Shown here: positions 49,149 to 61,125 of the stretch, piece after piece
Layout of the letters: each line of letters begins with the position of its first letter
How positions within the stretch are numbered: the first letter of the stretch is position 1
Source of the DNA: Diphasiastrum complanatum
Taxonomy: Eukaryota; Streptophyta; Lycopodiopsida; Lycopodiales; Lycopodiaceae
NCBI GenBank assembly: GCA_029204225.1
Contig: CM055095.1
Location: 57,365,898-57,429,897 of the forward strand
Length of the DNA: 64,000 nt
Direction: 5' to 3'
Notes under the pieces: model-generated
Databases searched by the model: none
What the model saw: only the letters and a program-made list of their open reading frames with translations
What the model was told of the DNA's origin: nothing
Translations under genes and position numbers: made by a program

Positions 49149-51948
49149 CTAGGATGATGGCACATGATGAAGTTGAACCTCCTTGGATTGCACCTTCTCC
49201 CTTACAAAGTGATGAGCTATCTCAATATGCTTTGTTCTAGCATGGAAGATCGGATTGGTAGCAATTTGTTGAGAAGTTTGATTGTCACAATAGATGCAAG
49301 GGACCTCCTCGGACTTTAGCACTTGAAGCTCCACCAAAAGTCTTCTTAGCCATAGGAGTTCTTTGGTTGTTGAAGTCAATGCCTTGTACTCGGCTTCACA
49401 AGAGGAAAGAGAAATTGTATCTTGCTTTTTGGAAAGCCAAGATATCACTCCTCCACAAAGAAAATTGACAAATGCACTTATGGATCTTCTATTCATCTTG
49501 TCTCCTGCAAAATCTGAATCCGAAAATGCTCTCAAGTAGAAGTTAGATCCTTGATAGAGAATGCCAAAAAAATCTAGTAGAAGAGACATATCTAAGCACT
49601 CTCTTGGCACTTTTCCAATGATGCATCAAGGGACCTTGCATATATTGACTTAACTTGCTTACACTATAACTCAAATATGGTCTAGTGATTGTCAAATAGC
49701 TTAAGGAGCCTATTAGCTTCCTAAAGAGTGTGATGTCCTCAAAGGATGCTTCATCACAATCATTAGTAACTTTACAAACTTGCTCCATAGGGGTGTCAAT
49801 CCCCTTACAATCTTTCATGCCAAATACTTAGATTGACTTATAAAATAAAATCACTACCTCTGGTAACTTCTATTCCAAGTATGAACTTAAGAAGTCCTAG
49901 ATCTGCCATCTTGAATTCACTAGACAAGAAAACTTTAACATTTCTTATGCCTTCACCATCATTTCATGTCAATATGATATCATCAGCATAAAGTACTAAA
50001 ATGATGATCTTTCCATCATTACATTTGATGTACAAAGAAGGCTCATAAGAGCTGATCACAAAGCCAAGAGAGTACAAAAAATCATGCAACCTAGAGTACC
50101 AAGCTCTAGGTGCTTGTTTCAAATCATATAGGCTCTTCCTTAAGTGTCAAACCTTATCCTCCTCACCATCCTTGATGAAGCCCTCGAGTTGCAACATGTA
50201 TATTTCCTCCTCCAAGTAGCCATTCAAGAAAGCATTTTTCACATCCATTTGATAGAGATTCCACTTGAATAAAGTAGCAATACAAATGATCAATCTAATG
50301 GTTACAAGCTTTGCTACAGGAGCAAATATTTCTTTATAATCTATGCCTTTAGTTTGAAGAAACACCTTAGCAACCAATCTAGCTTTGTACTTACTTATAG
50401 ATCCATATTGATTGTACTTTAATCTATAGATCCACTTACATGCAAGTGGCTTCTTCCCATATGAAAGCTTTACAAGATTCCAAGTTTGACTATCTATCAA
50501 AGCATCAAACTTTACTTGCATTGCATCTCTCCAAACTTGTGATCTACTTGCATCTTCATAACATGATGGCTCTTCAAGCATTGTGGTTAGAAAAGAGTAA
50601 GAGGTAGAAGGAGATGTGTCTTCCCTTTGCTTCCCTTTCTCAAAGTATGTGAGCCTTGAAGGCTCGGCCTTGCTCCTTGTGGATCTTCTTGGCTCCTTTG
50701 GAACTTGATTTTGATCTTCCAAAAGATCATTTTTAAGAGGCTCCTCCTCGGGTGTTGCAAGATCTTCATCACCTAAGAGATTAGATGCATTTGGAGACAG
50801 CTTGTAACTTTGAGATTCATCAAACAAGACATCCTTGCTAACTTTTACTTTCTTTGAAATAGGATCAAATATCGTATATCCTTTGCTATTTTCACTATAG
50901 CCTTCAAATATTCCTTTGAAGGAAGTTGTATCTTCTTTCCTTCTTGTTTTCAAAGGAATGTGGACATAACATATACATCCAAACACTTTAAAATCTTCTA
51001 CATTGGGCTTATTGCCAAACAAATCTTGAAATGGTGAGATCCCACCAATAGCACTACTAGGAAGCCTATTACATAAGTAATTAGCACAAGTTATGGCCTC
51101 CCCCCAAAAAGTGATGGGTAGAGATGCATCAAGTCTTAAAGACTTTGCACATTCACAAAGACTCCTATTTTGGGCCTCTCGGCCACCTCATTTTGTTGGA
51201 GGGTGTAAGGACAAGTGAGTTCTCTCTTAATGCCATTGATCTCACAAAAGTCTCTCATCTTGTTGGAGATATACTCTCCTCCATTATCACATCTTAGAAC
51301 TTTAATGCAAGAACTAAGTTGCTTTTCCACTAGAGACTTAAACTTTACAAAAGCTTCATATACAAGGCTTTTCTTAGGCAATAATTCAATCCAAGTGTAT
51401 CTAATACAATCATCTATAAAAGTCACATACATTAAAGCACCTCCATTACTTTCATGAGAAAAAGTATGTACATCCGAATGGATAAGATTTAAAGGTGAGG
51501 TAGATTTTGTTAAATATCTCTTGTAGAAAGTCTTGTGTGACTTTCAAGGCCACAGCCTCACACACTTTGCCACACTTCTTGAAAGCTTTTGGTAGGCCGA
51601 GAGCTAGCTCCTTTGATGCCATGGATTCCATTGATTGAAGATTAGGATGGCCCAATCTTTTGTGCCAAAGCTCCACTTGAGTCAACTCCCCCCTAACCAT
51701 ATTCGCACTTTCAAAGCCACATTAGCATCCAACTTAAAAAGCCTTCCTTGCTTAATGCCACTAGCTATGCACTTATCATTTTTCAAGATGGAACACACTC
51801 CATTCTTGAAATGTACATCTAGTCCATTGTCCATTAATCGACCAACACTAAGCAAGTTTTTTGTAATGGATGGAACATACAAAACATTATCAAGATCTAT
51901 CCTCTTAGATGATCCTAAGCATAATGGAATAGATCCTATGCCATCCAT
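49149..51948 (-). pseudogene. Copia polyprotein: protease end, integrase, RT, RNase H
   Basis: In minus order: 51948-51682 (DNVLYVPSITKNLLSVGRL, typical post-protease), 51700-51452 (ELWHKRLGHPNLQSM, pre-integrase HH motif), 51432-51136 (YVTFIDDCIRYTWI, LRCDNGGEYIS: integrase DD), 51022-50147 (FKVFGCICYVH; RT: KWIYRLKYNQYGSISKYKAR, MDVKNAFLNGYLEEEIYM), and a YADD active site near 49985 outside the long frames. Then 49818-49543 (GSLSYLTITRPYLSYSVSKL) and 49610-49149 (SDSDFAGDKMNRRSISAF, SSCEAEYKALTSTTKELLWL, CDNQTSQQIATNPIFHARTK). At least four interruptions. Confidence 0.82.
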
Positions 51949-51959
51949 CTTGCATTCTT

Positions 51960-53090
51960 GATCATTGTCGCCTACGAAACTGGAAAGTTCAAAGCGTCAG
52001 GAGAATATGATAGGTCAGCTACATGGGAACTGCCCTTTCCTTTCAGGTCTTGAAACTGATCTTCGATGAAGATGACATCTCGGCTAGTGAATATCTTCGA
52101 TTTGATGGGATCGAACAACTTGTAGGCTTGATCTGAAGTAGTGTAGCTGATAAAAACACATTTGATACTCTGGAAGTCGAGCTTCTTCCTAAAATCACGA
52201 GGTATCTGCGCAAAAGCAGTACATCCAGAAACTCATAAGTTTGATAAAGAAGGTTTGGTACCTGTCCAAACTTCGAATGGTGTTTTACCTGAGAGGCCTT
52301 TAGTAGGACATTTGTTCTGAATACAGGTTGTTGTTGAAACAGCTTCAGCCCAAAAGGACTTCGGAAGTGTCGCATGTGATAACATGCACTTTGTCGATTC
52401 GACTAAGGTTCTGTTCTTTCTCTCAGCAAGACCATTTGACTGAGGTGAATAGGAGGTGATATATTGTCACTCAATGTCGTTGTTAAGGTAGTACTCCTTG
52501 AGTTTGTTGGAGGTGTATTCTCCCCCGTTATCTGACCTAAGTGCTTTGATTCATTTGCCAGTTTGATTCTCAACATGCTCTTTGAATTGTCTAAATTTGA
52601 TGAAAGCCTCTGATTTCTATTTAATAAAATAAACAACTATTCTTCTAGAAAACTCATCAATAAAGGTAATGAAATACTTTGCATCTAATAATGAAGAAGT
52701 TTGCATAGGTCTACATATATCAGTGTGAACAACATCTAGCAGACCTTTTGCTGCATGCATATGGTTTGATCTAAAAGGAATTCTAGCCTACTTTCCAAAA
52801 TTACAGCTATGACAGACAGGGAGATCGACCTTACCAGAAGGATAGTCGAGATCAAGAACCATGGATTGTTTGGACATGCTCAAAATAGATGCATGATTCA
52901 CGTGTCCTAAGTGATGATGCCATAGTAATGCTTTATTGACTAAAACAGAGGTTTTCAAGGCTTGACTAGACTCAGAATAACAGTGTGCCAATCCATATAA
53001 GTAACCTTGTCTCTTGCCAAGTGCAAGGATCTTATTACTCCTATCAATAATTTTGCATTGATCAGATTCGAATTCCACCTTATGACCTCA
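51960..53090 (-). mobile_element. Second antisense copia remnant (pre-integrase and integrase)
   Basis: Minus strand 53078-52788 encodes LWHHHLGHVNHASILSMSKQ and LPVCHSCNFGK (HHCC zinc-binding block). It is followed in broken frames by YFITFIDEFSRR, RSDNGGEYTSNKL, the SYSPQSNGLAERKNRT block and ESTKCMLSHATLPKSFWAEA, ending near 51990 in RDVIFIEDQF. RT and RNase H are missing: the copy is fused directly to the copia at 51960. It differs in sequence from both neighbours. Confidence 0.75.
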
Positions 53091-53973
53091 TTAGGGCCCT
53101 TTTTGGACTCAAAAAGGGCCTCTTCACTAATTATAATTAGTGTTAATGATGACACGTGTCCCAATAAAATATTGACAACTGAGAGAGAGTGGTCCATATG
53201 ACATGGCAAATTCAATGGTGCAGATTAAATCAAGTGTGGGCCCACAAAGTACACCTCTAACATTAACCCTACATTAATCCTAGATAAAGCAATAACTATG
53301 CCTACAAGTTAACATCAACTAGCCTGTCTATCTACTAGCAGCCATATCCTAAGTGAGCCTAGTCCTTATTTCCAATTTTGAATGTTCACAAGCTTGTATC
53401 TCTCATCTCTCTCTCATTTTGTAGTCTCTCTCTAAACGACTACCCTTGATTGGAAGTCGTATAGATGAAGAAACAACTCCCTCAAAAGTTAGTATGGGGC
53501 TATTTCCCTTGGAATTGAGGCAAACCAAAGGGATTATACTTTGAAGAAAACCAGTCAAAACTCGATTATTCCTTAGGGCTATACAGGCTAGGATTTGGGA
53601 ATGCAATCTTGTGAAGAAAATAGTTTTGGGTGAGAAGCTTGGATCTACAAGCATACAAAGCCATGGACATCAGATACAGTGGGTTGTAGATCTACAGTGT
53701 TATGGGCTAGTCACTCACGAGATTTTAAATAGAAAGACTGAAGATTCACAGATCGAAAAGCTTAAACGACCTCCTCATAAAAGACGAGACAAGACCAATG
53801 ACAAGAGACCCCCACGCGACTCAATAAGAATACTCATGCTTGAGGGGACTAGGGCGAGAGTACTGATGCTAACCTAGAGTAGGTTACAGACATACCCACC
53901 TAGCAATGAGTGGATGGAAGAGTGTGATCGGCAGGTGAGTCTTGGGAAGTCCACTAAGTCTAAGGAGCCTATA
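53091..53973. other. Unassigned stretch
   Basis: No gene or LTR could be defined. It contains an imperfect inverted stretch (GGGCCCTTTTTGGACTC / AAAAAGGGCC at 53094-53125). Short frames are not convincing. Confidence 0.4.
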
Positions 53974-54737
53974 TCATTCGCATCTATTGTTAATCAACAA
54001 GCCACCGACAACCAAGAATGTTGGCTTCATATTACCAGTAATCTCTTTGAGAAGTTGCCTCTTTGTTAATTCAATAGTCAGTTGGTCAGCATATGGCCAC
54101 TCGTGAGAATCGATTGCAGGCTTAGAAATTGGTGCTAATTTGCCTTGGCCAAAGTTTTTTTTTGGAACTTCGTACATGTGATTGTAAAAGAAAATGCCCA
54201 TTTTGATCAGGGCAGATGATGCCAACCCACCATATATTAGTTCTCCATATTTGGCGTGTATGGCAGAGAATTTTCCAGTGAAGGACTTCACGTTTTGCCA
54301 GTCGAAGCTATTTGAAGGAAAGACATTTGCACCAGGCATTAATGCATCATTATTATCCATTACAATGACATAATAATAATTCAAACATAATAGTTAACAC
54401 AAGAATAAAAGAGGTGAGACCTACAATGTGACTGTATGGTTCTATCAGCAACAACCACATCCAATAAAATATCTCGACGCATGGATACGTGTTGCACATT
54501 TGCAAGGTATTCGCCATTTTGGTTGATCTTGAAATCGTGGATCCTTCCTTTCCAATGGTAGTCTTGGTTGTTTCGCTTCCTCTTTGCAACCTTGTGAGTT
54601 CCTTTGCCCGATGGTTGCATGTAAACCCATTCAAAAGTTGAAAATGTATGGGGCACCCAATGCTCATTGGAATCTTTGATGTGTGCAACAATGGAAGCTA
54701 GTTGATTTTTGGGCTTCCTTGATTGAGTAGAGGCCAT
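53974..54737 (-). CDS. Unrecognised two-part coding stretch
   Basis: On the minus strand an ATG at 54737 opens 118 codons: MASTQSRKPKNQLASIVAHI, then WVPHTFSTFEWVYMQPSGKG, a basic KVAKRKRNNQ run, WKGRIHDFKINQNGEYL and DILLDVVVADRTIQS. The second frame (54384-53974, 136 codons) continues with DALMPGANVFPSNSFDWQNV, GELIYGGLASSALIKMGIFF and WPYADQLTIELTKRQLLKEI, ending near 53974. The two frames overlap by a few bases and differ by one register. Either a frameshift joins them or a short intron is removed (donor cacatt|gtaggt and acceptor caaatag|cttcg are possible). Composition is protein-like with few low-complexity parts. I do not recognise a family; it could be a host gene, a retroelement accessory ORF or a pseudogene. 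Confidence 0.45.
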
Positions 54738-55730
54738 AATGGATGATGTAATGTGTTAGGGCCTTTTTTGGCAGGGGATTGGTCCAGCCAAAAAGTCCTA
54801 AAACAGTCAAGGGGCAATAGTACTGATGCTAGTTATGCCCTACGTGAGTAACGGAGGTCCTGCCACATCCATTCCTAGGGGCTTCCTCTGTTAGTCCGTG
54901 CTCCCAAGCCAATGAGAGTTTTCCAGGCTCTCAGAAGTATGACTGTAAGGAGGGGGTTCTAGTACTTTCGATGCAATGATTCATGAGCTTTCTAGGGCAC
55001 GGTCCCGTAAAAACTTCTGATTGCTAATTCGCGCTAGGATCTCACTAATATCTCTCTCCCAATTGAATTCGGCTTGCAGCTAGTAACAATACTACATGGG
55101 CTTGAAATCGATTTACTGCTCATGATGTGCTCGTGAAGTGCAAGTTATACACACCGCCTTGTTTGATAGGCAGTGGTATTTTTGCCGACCGTCGGGTCTA
55201 GGTATTTCGCTAGACAGTACCGACAACGGGTGTGACTAGTGACTCCTAACCATAGGTGGCGTATTTCGGCCATGTTGGGTGGACTGCCTGCTCTTGTATT
55301 TCAAGGAGGTCAGGTTTACCAATTCGACCTGTCACGGACACTTCATGCAATGCATTGATAATGATTGTTTAAAATGGATGTGAACCCAAAAAAAAAACCA
55401 TGAGCAATAATGAGAATGTCCTATCAGTGATCAATCTCGATTATGACTTGATTCTATGCAATAGCATCAAAGGCGGTTCACATGTGTTTTAGTAATGGAA
55501 AAATCGATAGGGGTCACCACTTTCAACAATGCTAAAATCAAGGTACAAAACAGAGCATCCAAAATGTCTTTTATAGAAATATGACAAGTGTCACAGATTC
55601 TCTTTCTCTGTGAACACGGTTCTTATCTTTTCTTACCTCTTCTTTAGTTACGGTACTTTATGGTTTTTCTTCTTATTAGAACAGTTACAAGCAGAAGCGT
55701 TACTCCGATTTCAACATGGATTTTCTAGCC
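54738..55730. other. Unassigned stretch left of the gypsy LTR
   Basis: About 1 kb with no open frame worth reporting and no repeat partner seen in the window. Slightly richer in GC than its surroundings between 54880 and 55330. Confidence 0.4.
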
Positions 55731-56686
55731 TGTTAGTGGGAGACACAGTTTCGATGCTCAGCTACATGCAGATACCAGCCATGTAACCATCTTTAGCTCA
55801 AGAGGATCAACGTTTAAGAACAGGGAGCAATCCTACCACTATCTACTGAATCAGAAAATAATCAAAGACAAGATTAATTACTGAAACAAGAAACAATATT
55901 CAAGAAACAAGAAACTAGATTCCTAGCAGCATTTAACAGTCTAAGAATCAAGAAACACTCATTTCTTGATGCTTAGATTGCTCAAGAACAGTCAAGAACT
56001 GGGCTGTAAGAGAGTATGCAAGATCTACACCACAAACCAGCCTATTTAGTTTACTTGAATGCTAATTTCTACCTTATTCCATAAGCAAGATGTGAATTCT
56101 AATCCACAACTAAGCAAGAAACTAGAAAACAGAAACTAGTTAATCCACAATGCAAGGAATTCAAGCATGCTCATAGAAATTTCACTCAAGAACATTGCCA
56201 TGAACAAGGAGCTTAGCAATCATCAAGAACTCGTGGAGGATCCTCTTTATTTGCTCAAGAGAATTTGATAATACATTCAAGGCTCCCTCACAAGAGAGGG
56301 GGGGCCTTAAATAAGTAAGAAGGCTGCCCATGTGGAGCCCAAGTGGTAATTCCATCAAATTAGAAATTACATGTGGAATTTGTCCTTCCACTAAAGGTCA
56401 CCATCAAAAGGTGGCTCACTCTAACTAATTTAAGGGGGGTCTACATCTATTTACAAAGCCTAGGAAATATGATTACCTCCTACATGGTCATTCCTTCTTT
56501 GGGATACACCATGTAGGCTCACGTAGATAACTCATTGTCTTCCTAGCTAGTACTTCCTCGGCTCTCATGCTTGGCTCTCAGCTTCTTCTGCTCTTCTCCT
56601 TTTGAGACCTCCTCGGTCATGGGTGAGAGATAACTTGTGTCTTCAGCTTGGCTCGGCATCTGGGGATTCTCTGAAATCTGCTAACA
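55731..56686 (-). repeat. 3' LTR of the gypsy element
   Basis: TGTTAG...CTAACA termini and an adjacent purine tract on the coding strand. No second copy is available, so the left edge relies on the terminal inverted repeat. Confidence 0.6.
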
Positions 56687-59600
56687 TTATCCACCCCTAA
56701 TCTGTTGCAGGAGCCACTGCAACATCGGTGATGTCTTCCGCTTGGCATTTGGAAAAGCGTGGATCTTCGTTCGCTTCCGTAAAACCAGGTGCTTATTGTC
56801 CGCAAAACTTATTCCTCAAATTGAAAGTCTCTCAATTGGCCGCTACATACCAGCCCTCTTGAGAACTTCTTGCGAGTCCTGCTCGTCTCGTCGTCGTGCC
56901 GTCTGCTTTTGTTCACCCATCTTTTGTCCTAGGGCTTCAAAAACCTGGAAGTAGAGCTTACTTCCGAAATTGAGGAGCCCCAGATATTCCCTTATCTTCT
57001 CCACGAAGCCCATTTTTTGCCAGTCTTCCACCATGGTCACATAGCGTGATGACATGAAGGCCGCTCTGTAGTATATCTTGGCCATCATTTCATGGTCTTC
57101 TTCTGACTGGAGGGCTACATTTGGGCTGATTTTGATGGGATCCAAGCCTTCCCAGAAACAATCTTGCTACATCATGGATCTGCAATATTCAGTGCTTTCC
57201 TGCATGCAAAGATCGGCACTTGATTTGTATTTATGCCCAAAGTCGAGTAACTGCATTCTCAGATCATCCGGGGTGGTTCTCTCTAAAATTTTCGAGATGA
57301 CTGGCCAGTTTACCAACTCTACTCGCGGCTTTTCCACCGGCTATGGGTTTCTACGTTTGAGTGTCATGTAGAAAGGATCCACTCGCTTTCATGTCGATGC
57401 CTTCAAATACTCTTGAAGTCGCCTGCTATCCTTCAGAACTTTATTCCGCCATTCTGGCTGCGGTTGTAGCGCGGCAATGATCTCGGCCCTGGTGGAGTAT
57501 TGGCTTTGATCAATGTCTTCTTTGCCTCCCCTCATGTTGGAAGGGTATTTTCTTTCAAACTTTTATGATTCCCATGTATCAGCCAATTTGCCTCTGGGCC
57601 TGGTAGGGGAAGTTGTCCTACGCGGCTGAGATGGCCTTGCTAGATAATCATCTAGGGCCTTGGTGCCCGTATCTTTCTCTTTTGCTCGCTCACTTGTCGA
57701 CGGCTCAGTTGCACTCGTGTCTTGCCTGGACGAGAATCTTCTTGTCTTTGGTTGATCCGCCAGGAAGTCAACATCGCCCCCCATGTCTGTGTTAGTTTCT
57801 AGAAGGTCAGGGATGGAATGATCTGGAGAGAGAGGTGCAGGGGTGATAGGTCTAGGAGGAGGTGGGGTCAGCAAGTTATACGCCGCACCGGGGGAGTGGA
57901 GTCGTTGGAGGAACTCGTCTCGTCGGGCTTTGTAGGTGTTAGCTGGGCCTTTTGATGGGCCCATTATTTTTCTAGGAGGCGATGGAGAGAGGGAAGATGA
58001 AAGGATCAGGTAAGTTGGAATGAATGTTTCGAAAAAGTTGAAAGCAGAGTAGGAGGAGGGGTTGAAAGTGGGAGGGGGTCGGGAAAAAGTTTTGGAAGCA
58101 ACCTCGGCTCTCTGGCCACCAGATCTCGAGCTACCGTCTGAAGGGTGGGTTTGCCCGCCTTGATTCCTTGCTCCATCATTCCCATCATCGTCCCGTGGCT
58201 TTGTTACTTGAGCACCTGCTTGGGCCTTGCACGCCGTGTCTCATAATTGGTTCACCTTGTCCAAGACTTGTTGTAGGGCGTTCGTGGTTTCTTCCAGCTG
58301 ATTTTGGGACTCCAGGTTGATTTTCTCTTGTTTGGCCACAATGTTTTGAAAATTTTTCTTTTCAGCTTCTCGTTCTTGGATTAGCCGCACATATTTCTCC
58401 ATCCGAATGGCTAAGGCCTATGGGGCCTGGAATTGAATGTCCTTGGGCTTGAAAAGAGGAGCATCGACTGTCATTGTACCCGATGATCCGTCTCGTACTT
58501 GGTCGATTTGGATCATCTTGTGCTTCAGTTGTTGCTGGACCTCTTCCAAAGTGGATTTCTGCCCGACCATCACGGATCTGATTTCCGTTGTCTCTTTCTC
58601 TTTTTCTTTGCCCAACCTTTGATATCGCACAATTTCTTGGTCTTGATATTGGACCTTACTCTCGAGCACTTGATATTGGCTCACCAACCAATGCATGTGG
58701 TAACTCGTTTTGGATAGGCCTATCATCGAGCGCTTGGCTGCTTCAGTGAGCTTTTCAGGGTTAGTGAGGGTTGGGTACTGATCTGGAGTGTGGGATGGTG
58801 AGGCTAAACCAAAAAATAAGCGTTGTGTCAGTGCTGAAGATGGAGGTGGAGGTGAAAGGAGTGGAGGGATGATATTAGTAATTATTGTGGTGGTGGTGGT
58901 GGTTAGTGGAGGGGTCAGACTTCTTCCTAGTTGCTCCACCTTTTCTGGCTCATCATCGCTTATTTCCATCAGATCCACAACATCAAAATATTGCGACGTG
59001 TCCAGTGTGTGGACTTGTTGGGCCTGTGGTTGTAGAGCCGCTTCCGTGACCTGGGGACTGGATATCCTCACTCCTCCCCCCTCCCCTCCCCCCCCAAATC
59101 TTGTGTCGTTGGTGATGTTGTTGGCGTTGGCATGGTAATCAATGTGGGTGGGGTGGTGACTTCGTCTGGTGGAGTTGCAGGGTGTGAGTTGGTCATATGT
59201 TGGGCTGCTACTGATGTCATTGCTCCATCATCCCTGTCGATGACATTTGAGGGTGACGAGTGCTGTTGTGATGCCGTGGATGAGCTACCATCATCTGAGG
59301 TGGAACCATCTGAAGCTGATCCCACTGGTGATGTGCTCCCAGCTTGAAGCTTCTTTCGCATTCTTTGTTGTTGTGTGTCAAGCAACTGGGCCTTGGAGAT
59401 TTCGGCCTCTTCAGCTTCAGATGGTGCAGCTGCTTCTGGATCCGGTTGTGGGCTTGTTTGCCTTCGTACTAGTGGGAGTATACTTGTGTTGACCCTTTTA
59501 GGTTGGGATACCGATGGGGAGGTAGTTCTTGATCATGCATGCTTGGACTTTGTTGGCTCAATGGGGATGTCCCATGTCTTGTCCGCAAGCTGCAGTTGTT

Positions 59601-60282
59601 GTTGAAGCCTTGGCCCGCTCTGTACTTGGTGAAGAGTGATATTTGTCATCAGATATCCCAATATTGTGATGGGCTGCTTGTTCTTAATGCACTCATGTAG
59701 AAAGTCCGAAGCAAACTGTGCCCAATCATAGAGGTTCTGGGCATGCAGTCGTGAATTTGCCATCATGTGAAACAGGGACGTGGGTACCCTCAGCACTTTC
59801 ATTCGTGGTTTTTGTGTGCATCTGGTGAGATACGCACATGCGGCTTGAAGCTGCTTGTCATTGATGGCTTCTAGTGTGTACCCATCCTTATTCTTCCATT
59901 TAGTCACAGAGGGATCAATGTACTTGAAGTATGTCGTTTGCTCTATCTTTTGGAGTGTCCTTGTGACAGTATTTGGTCCCCGTGGGAACCCATAAGGTTG
60001 CAAGTCGGCTGCCGCAAAAGATATGTTATAAACATAATTCTTGACAGGTGGAACTATGATTTGACATGATCTTGCTATGGTATGATAATTGGCATATGCC
60101 ATGTGTACCAGATATGGGCTTTGATAACCTCTCAAGACAAGGATCTGAAATTCGATTTCCTTGAAGAAGGACTCCGCCTGCTGGTATCAGGTCTGCATCT
60201 CTGTAAGATCTAACTTGCACAGTTGGATGTCGAGCTTGCTTGCTTCGGGATCATCAGAACTTGAATTGGGATTGGACAACAT
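56617..60282 (-). pseudogene. Decayed ~1,200-codon ORF downstream of gypsy pol
   Basis: ATG at 60282 (MLSNPNSSSDDPEASKLDIQ). Frame continues through a TGA near 60193 into EIEFQILVLRGYQSPYLVHM, GFPRGPNTVTRTLQKIEQTT, KDGYTLEAINDKQLQAACAY and NLYDWAQFASDFLHECIKNK with QPITILGYLM. A TGA follows near 59533, then an acidic/Ser-Thr-rich part, and a frame change in a G-run at about 59068-59095. From 59071 one frame persists to about 56843 with about six stops: acidic SDDEPEKVEQ, a coiled coil (ESKVQYQDQEIVRYQRLGKE; KNFQNIVAKQEKINLESQNQ), a Pro/Ser-rich disordered part, then a folded-looking end (DHEMMAKIYYRAAFMSSRYV, YLGLLNFGSKLYFQVFEALG). The YDWAQF...ITILGYLM block resembles the putative plant transposon protein domain, an inference from pattern only. 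It ends next to the PPT. Confidence 0.65.
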
Positions 60283-60319
60283 GGTGGGGAAATGGAAGAA
60301 AGAAGGTTCTGGAAAAACT

Positions 60320-60510
60320 GAGTCGGTTGAGATGTGAAGGACTGGCTCCGGGCGAGATGTGATGGATTGGCTTTGGTCGAGATGAAAAGAAGGGCTTCGA
60401 TTGAGATAAGAAGGATTGGCTTCGGTCGAGATGTGATGGATTGGCTCCGAGCGAGATGTGATGGATTGGCTCCGAGCGAGATGTGATGGATTGGCTCCGG
60501 TTGAGACAAA
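60320..60510 (-). repeat. 25-bp minisatellite array B
   Basis: About seven units of 25 bp with a core such as GATGTGATGGATTGGCTCC preceded by GAG or GTTGA. They lie just upstream of the decayed ORF start and are related to array A by the GGTTGAGAT...GCTCCG pattern. Confidence 0.8.
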
Positions 60511-61125
60511 AATGGCAGTGCAGAGGGGTATGGAATATGTGTGGAAGTTGGTTGTGTTGGATAGAACGGTGTGGGTGGCAAACGAAATATGATGTAAATA
60601 AGGGTGGGAGCAGAATGAGACAAAGTTAAGAATGATGGAGAGTGGAATATCAGAAAGTGGAGGTGTTTGACAAGGGTGGTGATGTTATGGAGGTGGATAT
60701 GTGTGAGAAATGAAGTGGGTTGAAAATATACTGTTTGTGATATTGATTTGGATGATGTTCAATAGTGTAACGGGAGCGTGATGAGTGCTCGCGTGACGCT
60801 ACCCCTCAGCATGCAAAAACTTGTAATATGATGTACTCTACCGGCGACGTTAGGTTGTAAATTTTTAGTGATGGCGCTCACAAGGGAGTGGTAATGATGG
60901 TGGTTGATAGATTGTAGAGATGGTGTGAAAATGATAACTGAAGGATTGAATAGTTGAGTGCCAGGATCGGTCACAGTAGCAAAAAAATCGCCGCAGATCA
61001 TCGCCAGAAAATGCCTAAGTTCGCACTTCGCTGAGGTGCGAATGGCGTCGGGGTAAGGGCATTTATTGTCGCCGTCGTCTGTGAGTGAGATGGGACATGC
61101 TGGTTCGTGAAATTTGAATGCAGGT

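Larger units (their letters stand above)
48275..51960 (-). mobile_element. Antisense Ty1/copia remnant with 3' LTR (5' part missing)
   Basis: 3' LTR 48275-49030 (TGTTAGATC...TTTTTAACA in plus reading), with a purine tract GTGAGGAGGAG abutting it on the minus strand. Upstream are RNase H, RT, integrase and the end of the protease region (49149-51948). Coding is broken by several stops and shifts. The element ends abruptly at about 51960 where a different copia begins; gag and the 5' LTR are absent. Confidence 0.78.
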
